This document shows positions 22,798 through 31,684 of a stretch of 46,712 bases of DNA, one piece after another. The position numbers and the translations under genes are program-made. Position 1 is the stretch's first letter; every line of letters starts with the position of its first letter. The notes under the pieces were generated by a model. It was not told the DNA's origin, searched no databases, and saw nothing but the letters and a program-made list of their open reading frames with translations. Origin of the DNA: a virus; IMG/VR virus record IMGVR_UViG_3300048997_000032, positions 1-46,712 of that record; one strand, given 5' to 3'.

Positions 22798-25615
22798 GAT
22801 AAACGTACCCAGTACCAGTGAAACCCATGTAAACGCGACCGTAGTTGTTTAAGTCGCCCGTGATGAAAGACGGGTTATCGTAAATCCCCATCGGGTAACC
22901 GTCGCCCATGCTTGTCCAAGTTGGCGTAGCTTGATCTGCATCATCAGAGCGCCAAACGCCGTAAACGTTACTGACGTAACCGAGAACATAAACTGCCGGG
23001 TATCCTGCTGCGACCGCCTTGCCATATCCAAAGCTAACCAAACTTTTGACACTAGGAACAGCCGCCCATGTCGCCCCACCGTCAGTTGATCTGTAGAACA
23101 GATTAGTATTCGGTAACGCGCCGTGAGGGTCCGATCCGCTCGACGCAAACAGATGTCCTGCATTTGCGGGAACGGAAATCATGTGGAACGCGCCGCCGTT
23201 CGGCCCAACAAGCTGACCGGTTGAAGATGCCTGCCGCGCGAACGTGTGGCCGTCAGTTGACTTGTAGACCCCTTCCGTGTTGGTGCCGGTGCCATCATTG
23301 TAGAGGTAGTACGTCGTCGTAAGGACACGATCAACAGTCAGCGCAACCCGGCTATAAAATTGCGCGTGGTGCCAGCCGCCCCCGCCAATGGTACCTCCCG
23401 TAATGATGCACGGTGCCCACGTCGCGCCGCCGTTCGTCGTGAAATACGGTCCAGCGTCATCCGACAATAACCAGACCATATTTGTGGCTGAAGCCGCAGC
23501 AAGGTTGCCACCAACTGCGCTGACACCAGCCGGTGTTGGCTGCGTTGCGAAGGTCGCCCATGTAGAACCGCTGTTGGCTGAAATCTGTCCGTTCTGGATC
23601 GTCGAAGTCTCGACCAATGTTGAGGTCCCCGCCGCATATTCAGCGTACCAGCCCGGATCAATCTGACCAAAGCTGCCATTCGGGTAGTAGGTTGATTGGT
23701 AGGTGGTAGGATCGGTCACGATCCAGAGCGGGCGATCATACGAAGTCAATAGAATTGGGCCACTCGGTACCGTTGTTCCGAACGTCGTCGCGAGACTTTC
23801 AATTCCGACACTATCGAATGTCCAAGTAACGCTGACGTTGGTCGTCGGCGGGTTTGTCTTGGCAACGCCGACGCCAGTCGTGACATACATCGTATTGACC
23901 TGCGATGGATCAAACTTGATGACGGCGTAGGCTTCCGTTGAAGTCGCGGCAGCGGCGAGCCACGGTATCGTAGCAGACGATCTTGTGAAGGCAGTTGGGC
24001 CAACCCATGAACCGCCGCCGTTGGTCGTTATGTACAGGTTGCCCGTGTAGTTGAGCGCGTAAACATGGCAGGCACCAGCAGACGCGCAGTTGTTCGGGTC
24101 AACCGCCACGCCGGACAGTTGCGGCGTACCGGATGCAATCGATGTGCTCCATGTTCCGTTGTAGCGTAGCAGGCTTCCAGCCCCGCCCCCGCAACAGTCG
24201 GTATTGGTGAGCCATAGAACGCCATCCGGCCCAATGGCCATTTGGTTGTGCGTCGTCGGCGTGCTGGTTGTCAGCGTCCACCCGGAGGCAAGAGGGCCGC
24301 CCGTCGTCGTATGGTAGACGCCAGTGCCGTAGGTCGAAACGTAAATACCTTGGGTGACGCCGCCAACCACGCTTGAGGTCGGATCAAAAACAATGAGGTG
24401 TCCGAGCCCCATCTGTGCGCCGGGCGGCGTGGTACCGCTTCCGACTGCGGTAACCCGGTTCCAAGTTGTTCCGCCGTCTGTCGTTTTCCACAGACCGGAT
24501 GACGGCGTACTGGCGAAAACGATATCAGCATTGGCAGGATCGACCGCCATATGCGGTCCAGCAAGACGCGAGTTGGGCTCACCCTGATCGTTGGCGTCGG
24601 CGGCAACACTAAGAAATCCAGTACGCGCCCAAGTCAGGCCCTTGTCGTCAGACCGGAAGATGTAGCCATAACAGGCAGGATTGCCTGTATACATGTAGAG
24701 GCGTGATGAGTTACTTGGCGCAATTGCGATAGCATAGGCACCATACGCGCAAGCAATTGTCGCGTCCGCTCCCGGCATCCTACTTTTAACGTTCACCTGC
24801 GCCCATGGATCAGACGAAGATGATCGAACATAAGCGCCAGAGGTGTCCGTTCGAACAAACTGCGTTCCATCAGAAGCAATTTGGATGCCGGTGACAAAGC
24901 CGCCCGCACCAATTTTGACTTGCTGCCATGCAACTGACGGTGCAGACACCAATACCGTGATTGTCTGATCGGCGTGGCCGCCGGTATTTAATGCTCGCGC
25001 GACAACTTGGTAACTGCCTGCGGCTTGCGTTGCCAGTAGAGCTAGAACACCTGTAGACGAGTTGATGGTGAACAGCCCGGCATTGATGCCACCGAAAATC
25101 GAATAGGTGATCGGTGCCGAGCCCGTAGCGGTGACGGTAGTAACAGCCGTTTGTGCCGTGGTGATATTGACGGTAGCGGCAGAGCCCCCGCCGTTGGACG
25201 TGATCGTTGGCGGGGTAATGACCGGTGCGACTGTCAACGTAATGTTCTGGCTGCTTGCGCCCGCCGTGTTAGTCGCGGTCACCGTCACATGGTAGTCGGC
25301 AGCCGCCTGCGTTGTCAGCAGTGCCAGCACGCCGGTAGAACTGCCGATGGAGAAAAGCGCAGCATCCGCGCCGCTCTTAGTGTAGGTGATCGGCGTAGTG
25401 CCGCTGGCGGTAACCGTCGTGACGGCAGTTTGCGCGGTTGTGATTGTAATTGTTGCTGTCGCACCGCCGCCATTTGACGTAACAACGGGCGCGGTAACGA
25501 CAACCGGATGACCGTGCAGCTTGATCCCGCCGCGCGCCGCTTCCGCTGCGCTATCGATGATAGGAGCGCATGCGGCGAGCGCGACGGCAAAAACGATGCA
25601 AAGAAACTTTTTCAT
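22784..25615 (-). CDS. GH74-like Asp-box propeller lipoprotein
   Basis: A 943-residue protein. A lipoprotein signal (MKKFLCIVFAVALAACAP, Cys16 after L-A-A) is followed by two near-identical cadherin/Ig-like domains (about 40-130 and 130-225, each with LF-I-SSTGVLALL). The rest (about 230-943) carries at least six Asp-box-type turns, including WKTTDGGTTWNRV, FRSDDKGLTWAR, YFTTNGGATW and YRSTDGGATWAAV. Spacing and size match GH74/sortilin-type beta-propellers, which include xyloglucanases. It may bind or cut surface polysaccharide. Why a phage protein would have a lipobox is unclear. Confidence 0.7.
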   Translation of the reverse strand: MKKFLCIVFAVALAACAPIIDSAAEAARGGIKLHGHPVVVTAPVVTSNGGGATATITITTAQTAVTTVTASGTTPITYTKSGADAALFSIGSSTGVLALLTTQAAADYHVTVTATNTAGASSQNITLTVAPVITPPTITSNGGGSAATVNITTAQTAVTTVTATGSAPITYSIFGGINAGLFTINSSTGVLALLATQAAGSYQVVARALNTGGHADQTITVLVSAPSVAWQQVKIGAGGFVTGIQIASDGTQFVRTDTSGAYVRSSSSDPWAQVNVKSRMPGADATIACAYGAYAIAIAPSNSSRLYMYTGNPACYGYIFRSDDKGLTWARTGFLSVAADANDQGEPNSRLAGPHMAVDPANADIVFASTPSSGLWKTTDGGTTWNRVTAVGSGTTPPGAQMGLGHLIVFDPTSSVVGGVTQGIYVSTYGTGVYHTTTGGPLASGWTLTTSTPTTHNQMAIGPDGVLWLTNTDCCGGGAGSLLRYNGTWSTSIASGTPQLSGVAVDPNNCASAGACHVYALNYTGNLYITTNGGGSWVGPTAFTRSSATIPWLAAAATSTEAYAVIKFDPSQVNTMYVTTGVGVAKTNPPTTNVSVTWTFDSVGIESLATTFGTTVPSGPILLTSYDRPLWIVTDPTTYQSTYYPNGSFGQIDPGWYAEYAAGTSTLVETSTIQNGQISANSGSTWATFATQPTPAGVSAVGGNLAAASATNMVWLLSDDAGPYFTTNGGATWAPCIITGGTIGGGGWHHAQFYSRVALTVDRVLTTTYYLYNDGTGTNTEGVYKSTDGHTFARQASSTGQLVGPNGGAFHMISVPANAGHLFASSGSDPHGALPNTNLFYRSTDGGATWAAVPSVKSLVSFGYGKAVAAGYPAVYVLGYVSNVYGVWRSDDADQATPTWTSMGDGYPMGIYDNPSFITGDLNNYGRVYMGFTGTGYVYRDAN

Positions 25616-27142
25616 TTACGGCCATCCCAGTGTGGTACCGAAAGTGCGCAGAGAATTATAGAAGTTTAATTCGTCGGCGGGTGACATAGGACCGCCTGCG
25701 TGCGACATGGAAAGTTGCCACGGGCTGCCTGCGGGGGTTCCCGCTAAGTTACCAGCTATGGCGTAAAAATTTCCATTGTTCACAGACAGCGCCGCCGTGC
25801 CGTCAGTTTGTACGTTCGATCCGTTTATGTACCCCTGTTGCGAATTAGCATTATTGCGGTTGGCGAAATAGTGACCTGTTGAGTTCGCATTCGTTACGCC
25901 CGCGATGGCCTGCGCGTTTATGCGAAAATAAGCGTTACCGTCTATCAAGCGCGGGGACAGATACGTACCAGTACCGCCAGCCGTAAACGCGCCAAAAGCC
26001 GCGAAATTTTGGAACGTATTATTTAATGCCCAAAAAGACGCGCTCGCCGCATCTTTGATGTACCATGGTGTTGTGGCTGTGGCAGGGTTGAAATTGGTGT
26101 CTATATAAACAGTCGTACTAGCAGTTACCCCCGTGTAGCCACGGTCAGTTGTAAAAGTTGGTGAACCATTAACGGTAGCGGTGTAACTGGAATTAATCAG
26201 GTTAAGAACGGCAGCGGTGGCGTTCTGTGTTCCATACGTATGAAGAAAGTCCAAACGGCACGATAGCGCAAAACTATCAAGCGAGTTAAGCAATGCAGTA
26301 TAGGCGCTAATATGCGTCGCGTCTAAACTGGCACCCGACGCGCGCGTGAGAAATGCCGCAGCGTGACCGGAGTTAGCACACGCAACGCCTGAAGTTGCTT
26401 GCGGCCAGCAACCAAAGCCAGTTGGTGGAGCGGCATCGTAAATCGTCTGTCCCGTGTTAAGCGTGAAATTGTCGTTTGTGGCGGTGCCTGTACCGCCAAA
26501 ACCAACGGCAGGAGAAAATTGGCCAGCCGCCGCCATCGCAACACCAGCAACACCAGTCGCGGGGTCAGCCGTTGCGTCTCCATTCCAGTCAGTTGTTGCG
26601 CCCCCAGCGTTGTGTCTGCGAACCCATATTTTACGCGCAGTAAAATCAATCGCGAAGTGGAAAGTAGCAACGGTGCCAGTTGCGAGCGAACCGAGAGTTT
26701 TGGTGCTGTCTACATCGTTCGCGAAGATATTCCCAGAAGCCCTGTAAACCGTAACGGAGTTGGTGCCGTTGGTAACAAAATTAGTGAAAGTTCCAACATC
26801 TTTAAGAATGCCGATAGCATCATTAGCGCCCGTGCTGGTGCCTACCGCGACCTCAAAATAAAATTTACCTGCTGTCTGAAAGGATTGGCTGCGCACCCCG
26901 GCGTTGTTATTGGTGTTGGCGTGAGTAGCAGTTAAATCAAGATTGGATACGGTAACGTCGGTAGCCAACAAGTCATACGAAGCAGTGACGTTGGACAAAC
27001 AAGTTGGACCAGCAGGGGCAGCGCCATTCTGTTCACGTGACTGCCAATAAGAGTTTGCGCCGCCAATCGTCAGGAACGAAAATAAAGCGACGACTGCCCA
27101 TGCCGCGAGATAACGTCGCGATTTCACAGTTTGTAGCCCCAT
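25616..27142 (-). CDS. SPRY/LamG-like adhesin with N-terminal membrane signal
   Basis: A 508-residue protein. An N-terminal hydrophobic segment (LAAWAVVALFSFLTIGGA) after basic residues looks like a signal anchor. Residues about 85-240 form a SPRY/concanavalin-like domain (GKFYFEVAVG, then IGILKDVG, then FHFAIDFTARKIWVRR). The C-terminal ~200 residues look like a second sandwich with Asn/Ser-rich loops. Such modules bind glycans or proteins. It overlaps its neighbour by 19 nt. Confidence 0.6.
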   Translation of the reverse strand: MGLQTVKSRRYLAAWAVVALFSFLTIGGANSYWQSREQNGAAPAGPTCLSNVTASYDLLATDVTVSNLDLTATHANTNNNAGVRSQSFQTAGKFYFEVAVGTSTGANDAIGILKDVGTFTNFVTNGTNSVTVYRASGNIFANDVDSTKTLGSLATGTVATFHFAIDFTARKIWVRRHNAGGATTDWNGDATADPATGVAGVAMAAAGQFSPAVGFGGTGTATNDNFTLNTGQTIYDAAPPTGFGCWPQATSGVACANSGHAAAFLTRASGASLDATHISAYTALLNSLDSFALSCRLDFLHTYGTQNATAAVLNLINSSYTATVNGSPTFTTDRGYTGVTASTTVYIDTNFNPATATTPWYIKDAASASFWALNNTFQNFAAFGAFTAGGTGTYLSPRLIDGNAYFRINAQAIAGVTNANSTGHYFANRNNANSQQGYINGSNVQTDGTAALSVNNGNFYAIAGNLAGTPAGSPWQLSMSHAGGPMSPADELNFYNSLRTFGTTLGWP

Positions 27143-28008
27143 GATGTGACTGATACGACGCCGCCCGAACCCGGTGCTGCCGACACCACCGCGATTGACG
27201 TATTAGTGGCGCTGGCTGGAACGCAAGGCGAAAAAATCATTTCAGCGATACCTAGTCCGGAAGCGAGCGGCGCGGTCCATTGTGTAAAGTTGAGTGTACC
27301 CGTAATTGTTCCTGTTACTGTAGCGTTACCCGTAGCTGCTGCGGTTGCGTTAGCGCGAATTGAAAAACCACAGATATAAGTGGTAACGGAAGACGCACCG
27401 GTCAAAGTTGCGGTTGTCGCGCCTGTTGTTCCGGTTGCGGACGCTGTATAGGGAGTAGCGCCAACCGGATACGCGAGCGGACTGACGGGAACTGGATTTG
27501 CGTTCGATATTGCGGTACCGGCGACTGCCGCCAAATCGGTTTTGGTGCCCTGCGTGCCAATCGGCGGCTGGTTCGATCCGGCGGACGCATTCAACGTACC
27601 GGTAAACGTTCCGCCGCTGATCGCGGTTAACCGCGCACGCATCAACTGGTAACCTGCCGCTTGGCAGGTCCACGTGCCGTTGGCGCTGCCGCCGGTTACG
27701 ATGGCACCCGTTGACGGTACCACGCACGGCGCGGAAACATAATTGGTACCGTCCACGCTGCCTTCGAAAACAAACGTCAAGCCGGTACCAGAACCGCGCA
27801 CGTCGATACCGACCGAACCCGAGCCCTGCGAGTTGACAGAAACACTGCCGGTGCTAGTCAGATTGGTCGGACCGCTGATAACGTCGTTCGGCGGTGAATT
27901 AATGGTAATTTTCTGGCCGTTGGCTGTGATTTGCGGTGTCGAGTTGACTGCCTGCCCGAACGCAGGGCCAGCCAGCAACAGCAGCGCCAGAACAAGAAAT
28001 TTCTTCAT
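27124..28008 (-). CDS. secreted beta-rich phage protein
   Basis: A 294-residue protein from the ATG at 28008 (ATGA overlap). A Sec signal peptide (MKKFLVLALLLLAGPAFGQA) is followed by a Gly/Ser/Thr-rich beta region (GSGSVGIDVRGSGTGLTFVF then EGSVDGTNYVSAPCV), a type seen in phage structural proteins. It has a few Cys residues (APCVVP, TWTCQ, YICGF, SPCVP) that could form periplasmic disulfides. Function unknown. Confidence 0.6.
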   Translation of the reverse strand: MKKFLVLALLLLAGPAFGQAVNSTPQITANGQKITINSPPNDVISGPTNLTSTGSVSVNSQGSGSVGIDVRGSGTGLTFVFEGSVDGTNYVSAPCVVPSTGAIVTGGSANGTWTCQAAGYQLMRARLTAISGGTFTGTLNASAGSNQPPIGTQGTKTDLAAVAGTAISNANPVPVSPLAYPVGATPYTASATGTTGATTATLTGASSVTTYICGFSIRANATAAATGNATVTGTITGTLNFTQWTAPLASGLGIAEMIFSPCVPASATNTSIAVVSAAPGSGGVVSVTSWGYKL

Positions 28009-28700
28009 TTCACAGACCCCGAGATAAACGCCGTAATGGTGCCGGTCGTCTTGGTGAAGCATGTGCTGGCACTGGTGACGACGGCGGTGATGCCGGTACT
28101 GTACGCACCCGGCGGCCCCGGTGCATAATTGATGGACGCGTTACCGTTGGCCGACAGCGGCGCGCAGGCCAGCGGTGTGATTGCGCCGTCCGCCGGGGCG
28201 GCGGTCAAATTCAGCAATACCAGAAAACCGTTGGTGGAAGTCAGATTGGTCGCGTAGGCCGAATAGGCGTTTCCCGCGCTGGCTTTTAAAACATGCGCGG
28301 CTTCTGCTGCTGCGGACACGACTGGCGTGATGCCGTCGCCTGATAACGAAGACGGAGCCATCACCACGTTGACAGGCGTGGTATCGACTACCGCCGCGTT
28401 GAGGTATTTAACCAACGCGTTAAGCGTACACGTACCGGTCGAGCTGCTGCAAACCGCGTCAGCTTTGGCACCTAGTGTTACGCTGGCACCATCAGCTATT
28501 GTAACCGCCGTCCCGCCGCCTCCACCGCCTGTTCCGGTGCAAAGCGTGCCAGTCAAATCCTGTGTGACGGCGTAGAGCAACCCGGCGGTGAGGCTCTGGC
28601 CGCCGCATGTTGCGACCGCCGTTGCCAGCATTTTGGTTTGCTGTGCGTAAACAGGACTGGCGACAAGCAGCAATGCGAGAAATAGAAGACGTTTGAACAT
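28005..28700 (-). CDS. secreted virion-like protein
   Basis: A 231-residue protein with a clear signal peptide (MFKRLLFLALLLVASPVYAQ), then TATCGGQ-type and CTGTGGGGGGT Gly runs and an Ala/Thr/Ser-rich beta body with paired Cys (DAVCSSSTGTC). Upstream and downstream genes share the secreted character. Function unknown. Confidence 0.6.
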   Translation of the reverse strand: MFKRLLFLALLLVASPVYAQQTKMLATAVATCGGQSLTAGLLYAVTQDLTGTLCTGTGGGGGGTAVTIADGASVTLGAKADAVCSSSTGTCTLNALVKYLNAAVVDTTPVNVVMAPSSLSGDGITPVVSAAAEAAHVLKASAGNAYSAYATNLTSTNGFLVLLNLTAAPADGAITPLACAPLSANGNASINYAPGPPGAYSTGITAVVTSASTCFTKTTGTITAFISGSVK

Positions 28701-28703
28701 GCT

Positions 28704-29162
28704 TCAAATTCCCGAATAGAGGACAACCACCACGTCACCAGCCGCCAGCGTCAACGTTACCGAGTTATTGGCGACCGATACGTTGGTAAAAGACACCGCA
28801 GCACCTTGCGAATACACTGCCGAGCCCGCACCGCGCGCGATAGTAATGCCCGCTGCCGACGTGATGACGGCGATGGACAATGTGGAAAAACTGCTAACCA
28901 GCCCGGCGGCTGCCAGCAGCGTTGCAGTGTTCTTAACCCCCGCCGTGTTCAGCGTGAACACGCCCGCTTGCGCGCTACCGCTTGCACCGCCGATCAGAAC
29001 CACGTCTTCGCTGCCGTCTGAAACATTCGCAACGGTCGCAACCGGGTTCAGCGTGGCCGGAATTTCGACGCCTTCATTTGACTGAAAACGCGACAGTCCC
29101 AATCTAGCAGCGACCGCCATCTTGGAACCCGGATACAGGTCAAAAAGATCGATACCGGCCAT
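28704..29162 (-). CDS. beta-rich virion-like protein without signal
   Basis: A 152-residue protein with no signal peptide. An N-terminal part (AGIDLFDLYPGSKMAVAARL) precedes an Ala/Gly/Val/Ser/Thr-rich body with repeating beta patterns (TLSIAVITSAAGITIARG; NNSVTLTLAAGDVVVVLYSG). It could be a decoration or fibre subunit. Confidence 0.5.
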   Translation of the reverse strand: MAGIDLFDLYPGSKMAVAARLGLSRFQSNEGVEIPATLNPVATVANVSDGSEDVVLIGGASGSAQAGVFTLNTAGVKNTATLLAAAGLVSSFSTLSIAVITSAAGITIARGAGSAVYSQGAAVSFTNVSVANNSVTLTLAAGDVVVVLYSGI

Positions 29163-29168
29163 GGCGTG

Positions 29169-29732
29169 CTACCAACCATTGACGTTGAAGTTTGACCCGG
29201 TGATGCCGCTCTGCTGCCCGCTGTACACGCACAATCGCGCGTAGGTCCGCATCGGTACCGCTGCGGGCGGGAAGCTGCCGGTGGCGCGCAACTCAGCGGG
29301 GGAACTGATACCTGTTACCGCGTTGGGCTGCCCCGAAGTCGGGCATGCCATGCCCCATGACAGCGCGGTACTGGCAGCAACCGTCATCGCTGCGGACAGT
29401 GTAACGCCCGTGGTACCGTTGAAAGCCGCTACCGTGGTGCCAGCGGTAATACCGGTACCGGAAATTACGCAACCAACGCAAGGCGGGCTGGCTGCGGCGG
29501 TTGCGGTCAGCGTCAAGGCGGTAGATGAGCCAGATGTACTGCCGACACCGCTCCCCAGCATGGTGTAGACGGTACCGCTTCCCTGCAAGGCGAGAACAAC
29601 CGTCGGACCATTGCCAAGGTCGAGCCACGAGTTGTTAGGAGCAAACCACGGCTGCCGCGAAACGGAAGTCTGCGCCAAAGCAAGCCCCGGCAGCAGCGCC
29701 AGCAACGCAACCAAAAGAATTTTCTTGAGCAT
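29169..29732 (-). CDS. secreted phage protein with Cys pairs
   Basis: A 187-residue protein from the ATG at 29732. Signal peptide MLKKILLVALLALLPGLALA-Q, then SRQPWFAPNNSWLDLGNG and a Thr/Ser/Ala-rich body with C-V-G-C and further Cys (MACPTSG, RLCVY). The Cys content suits an oxidising periplasm. Function unknown. Confidence 0.6.
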   Translation of the reverse strand: MLKKILLVALLALLPGLALAQTSVSRQPWFAPNNSWLDLGNGPTVVLALQGSGTVYTMLGSGVGSTSGSSTALTLTATAAASPPCVGCVISGTGITAGTTVAAFNGTTGVTLSAAMTVAASTALSWGMACPTSGQPNAVTGISSPAELRATGSFPPAAVPMRTYARLCVYSGQQSGITGSNFNVNGW

Positions 29733-29766
29733 TTTAGGTATCCTTATTTGAGTGCGATGTTGGCGA

Positions 29767-30501
29767 TCAGGTAGCGACAAACGCAGCCGTACCTTGGAAG
29801 TGTCGCGTGAGGTTGAAGTTCACCTTGGCGATGAACCCGGCAGCAGTCGGATCATTGCCGATTTCCTCGCCGCTGTTCAGGATGCGCAGCGGCAGCGTCG
29901 AAGTCAGCGCGATTGTCGCGGGATCAAGCGAAACGCCCGAAGTGCCGTACAGCGCGGACTGCGAGCCTGCGTTCGCTTTGACATCGATGCCGCTGTTTAG
30001 TTGCAGTCGGAACGCGGTACCGGGAACGGTTGGCACGGTCGCGTACATTTCAACGCGCGGATCGGTTTCGACGCTGGCCCATGCTTCGACGGAAGCCGGG
30101 ATGTACTGGAAACCGTTCTTCGCCATGTACAGCGTAATCGGACCGAAGCCGACGACCACGCCAGCGATAACGGACGTGGTATCGCCCGGTGTCCAGCGCA
30201 TGATATTCGGGGCCATCGATTGGTTGCCGAGCCCGGAACCGCCACCGTTACCAATAACCACCGAAGCGGACGGCGCGGAAATGTTGGCCGGAAGGTCAGC
30301 CGCGCCCTGCGTGCCGATGGCAGCGCTCGCCATCACGACGATATCGCCTCGGAAGATGGCAACGGCATTGGCAGCCGGGCTGTGAAACAGTTTGACGGAA
30401 GCAGCCGCCGCAGCGTTACCGCTGCCAAGCTGAACAGGCACCAAACCGGAGTAGTGTCTAAAACCGCCGCCTAGGGTGCCAGCGTTTACGATATTGACCA
30501 T
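29767..30501 (-). CDS. decoration-type virion protein
   Basis: A 244-residue protein from the ATG at 30501 with AAAGGGATACC upstream. Pattern: GTLGGGFRHYSGLVPVQLGS, then DTTSVIAGVVVGFGPITLY, YIPASVEAWASVETDPRVEM, and a closing LDPATIALTSTLPLRIL with IAKVNFNLTRHF. This matches a common phage head or decoration protein pattern (GDPV, VAG-V-G, DP--F--Q, APLRI). It precedes the secreted-protein cluster in the same direction. Confidence 0.55.
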   Translation of the reverse strand: MVNIVNAGTLGGGFRHYSGLVPVQLGSGNAAAAASVKLFHSPAANAVAIFRGDIVVMASAAIGTQGAADLPANISAPSASVVIGNGGGSGLGNQSMAPNIMRWTPGDTTSVIAGVVVGFGPITLYMAKNGFQYIPASVEAWASVETDPRVEMYATVPTVPGTAFRLQLNSGIDVKANAGSQSALYGTSGVSLDPATIALTSTLPLRILNSGEEIGNDPTAAGFIAKVNFNLTRHFQGTAAFVAT

Positions 30502-30542
30502 AATCGGTATCCCTTTTCGGGGGTTTGAGGTGAACCAATGGC

Positions 30543-30571
30543 TTGACCATGACATGGTTTACCTGTAGACC
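30543..30571 (+). promoter_or_regulatory. possible rightward promoter
   Basis: TTGACC (30543-30548), a 17-nt spacer, and TAGACC (30566-30571), the same layout as the site at 2870. It points toward the rightward genes from 30698. The -10 match is weak. The gap 30502-30697 also has a short inverted repeat CGAAAT/ATTTCG (30572-30577, 30586-30591), and otherwise only a doubtful short frame. Confidence 0.3.
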
Positions 30572-30697
30572 CGAAATGGTTTTTTATTTCGCGGTATACC
30601 AAGGGGTTTTTGGGGCTTTGCAGTCAGGCGTATCCACATGCACCGAACAACGCCGGATGATCGCAGCGCTTAAACGAACCGGAATAGGACGCCCAAA

Positions 30698-30901
30698 ATG
30701 GACAGCCAAGCCGCGTTGCAGGAACGTCTGAACAACGCCAAGCGGATACCGTTAACTAACGAAGAAAACATGATCTTGGCACACAATTCGAGCGCCATCG
30801 GATGGGTAATCGCCAAGGTTAGCGAGCGCACCGGAATTCCGCTATCGTCCGGTCGCGTGGCACACGCGCCAGCACTGAAATGTCTGCTAGTGGTGGATTG
30901 A
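30698..30901 (+). CDS. 67-residue hypothetical protein
   Basis: A helical N-terminal region (DSQAALQERLNNAKRIPLTN) followed by a mixed segment (GWVIAKVSERTGIPLSSG). GGAATAGGACG precedes the ATG. It is the first of three small rightward genes. Function unknown. Confidence 0.55.
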   Translation: MDSQAALQERLNNAKRIPLTNEENMILAHNSSAIGWVIAKVSERTGIPLSSGRVAHAPALKCLLVVD

Positions 30902-30916
30902 CAAGCGATACCGCTT

Positions 30917-31174
30917 ATGTTACCGAAAATCATGCACATCCTAGTAACGATAGCCGCCATTACCGCAGGATTGGCCTTTGCATTCGGCGAGGGCATCGCG
31001 CGCGGTTTCGTGCAGGGCTTGTTTATTCTGGCAGCGCTCGCCGTCGGATTGCTGCTGTGGGATTTCTACCGGGGGATACCGGAAAAGAAACCGGATCGTT
31101 ACAAGGTTCTGGAACTGGAATATATGCCGAAGCAGCGGCAGGTCAGCCCGACGTTAGGATGGACATTCAGATGA
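30917..31174 (+). CDS. 85-residue two-span membrane protein
   Basis: Two hydrophobic helices (IMHILVTIAAITAGLAFAFG and GLFILAALAVGLLLWDFY) separated by EGIARGFVQ, then a basic cytoplasmic-type tail. It could be a holin or a membrane accessory. Its stop overlaps the next start (ATGA). Confidence 0.55.
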   Translation: MLPKIMHILVTIAAITAGLAFAFGEGIARGFVQGLFILAALAVGLLLWDFYRGIPEKKPDRYKVLELEYMPKQRQVSPTLGWTFR

Positions 31175-31374
31175 CACGCATTTTGGTCGGATTTTTCTTT
31201 GGGTTGATGGCAGCAGGCGCGTTGGCGCAAACCACTTCAACACCGGGTTTACTACTTCACGACGGAGGTGTTAGAGCTACGCTAAACGCAGGCGTAGACC
31301 CCGACGGCAGGATGGCTAAAATTCTTGTCGATAAAAATGGTTACGTGATTTGCTCGACAGAGCGGCCTAGTTAA
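31171..31374 (+). CDS. 67-residue secreted protein
   Basis: A signal peptide (MTRILVGFFFGLMAAGALAQ) followed by a short polar domain (GGVRATLNAGVDPDGRMAKI) ending near a Cys. It is the only signal-peptide gene on the plus strand seen here and lies next to a membrane protein. Function unknown. It ends in an 8-nt overlap with the convergent gene. Confidence 0.55.
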   Translation: MTRILVGFFFGLMAAGALAQTTSTPGLLLHDGGVRATLNAGVDPDGRMAKILVDKNGYVICSTERPS

Positions 31375-31684
31375 TGAAATCTTCGATACTCTGTTGCGGC
31401 GCAGGTTCGGCCCGCTGCACCCATGACCGCGTTTCGTTCTTGAGCGCCACGCGCGCGATATCCGCCCCGCGCCCGGTCGCGATCAACTGCTGCTCGTAGG
31501 CGTGCTGGCGCTTGTTGCTGGCAATCTCGTAGTCGCGCGGGTTAGCTGCTGCATACGTCTTGGCTTCGTCGTCAGTCCAGCCTGCCACGCCAGCAGCCGC
31601 CTTGTCGGTATGTCCAAACGATATCGCTTCCAGAAACAGCATTTCCGGGTTAGTTCGGAACGGGTTGGCAAATCCGAAGTTCAT
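31367..31684 (-). CDS. hypothetical protein downstream of the ejection protein
   Basis: A 105-residue, Ala/Asn-rich, mostly helical protein (WTDDEAKTYAAANPRDYEIA; YEQQLIATGRGADIARVAL). Its ATG overlaps the stop of the large ejection protein gene (ATGA), suggesting co-translation and perhaps a shared role in DNA delivery. Confidence 0.55.
   Translation of the reverse strand: MNFGFANPFRTNPEMLFLEAISFGHTDKAAAGVAGWTDDEAKTYAAANPRDYEIASNKRQHAYEQQLIATGRGADIARVALKNETRSWVQRAEPAPQQSIEDFIN

Noticed and set aside
24686-24693. Third TGTATACA as an operator
   Set aside because: It is inside the propeller coding region with no promoter context; likely chance.
30543-30731. 62-codon rightward frame before the gene at 30698
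   Set aside because: Composition is irregular, no ribosome site, and it overlaps the promoter-like element and the next gene; too weak to list as a gene.
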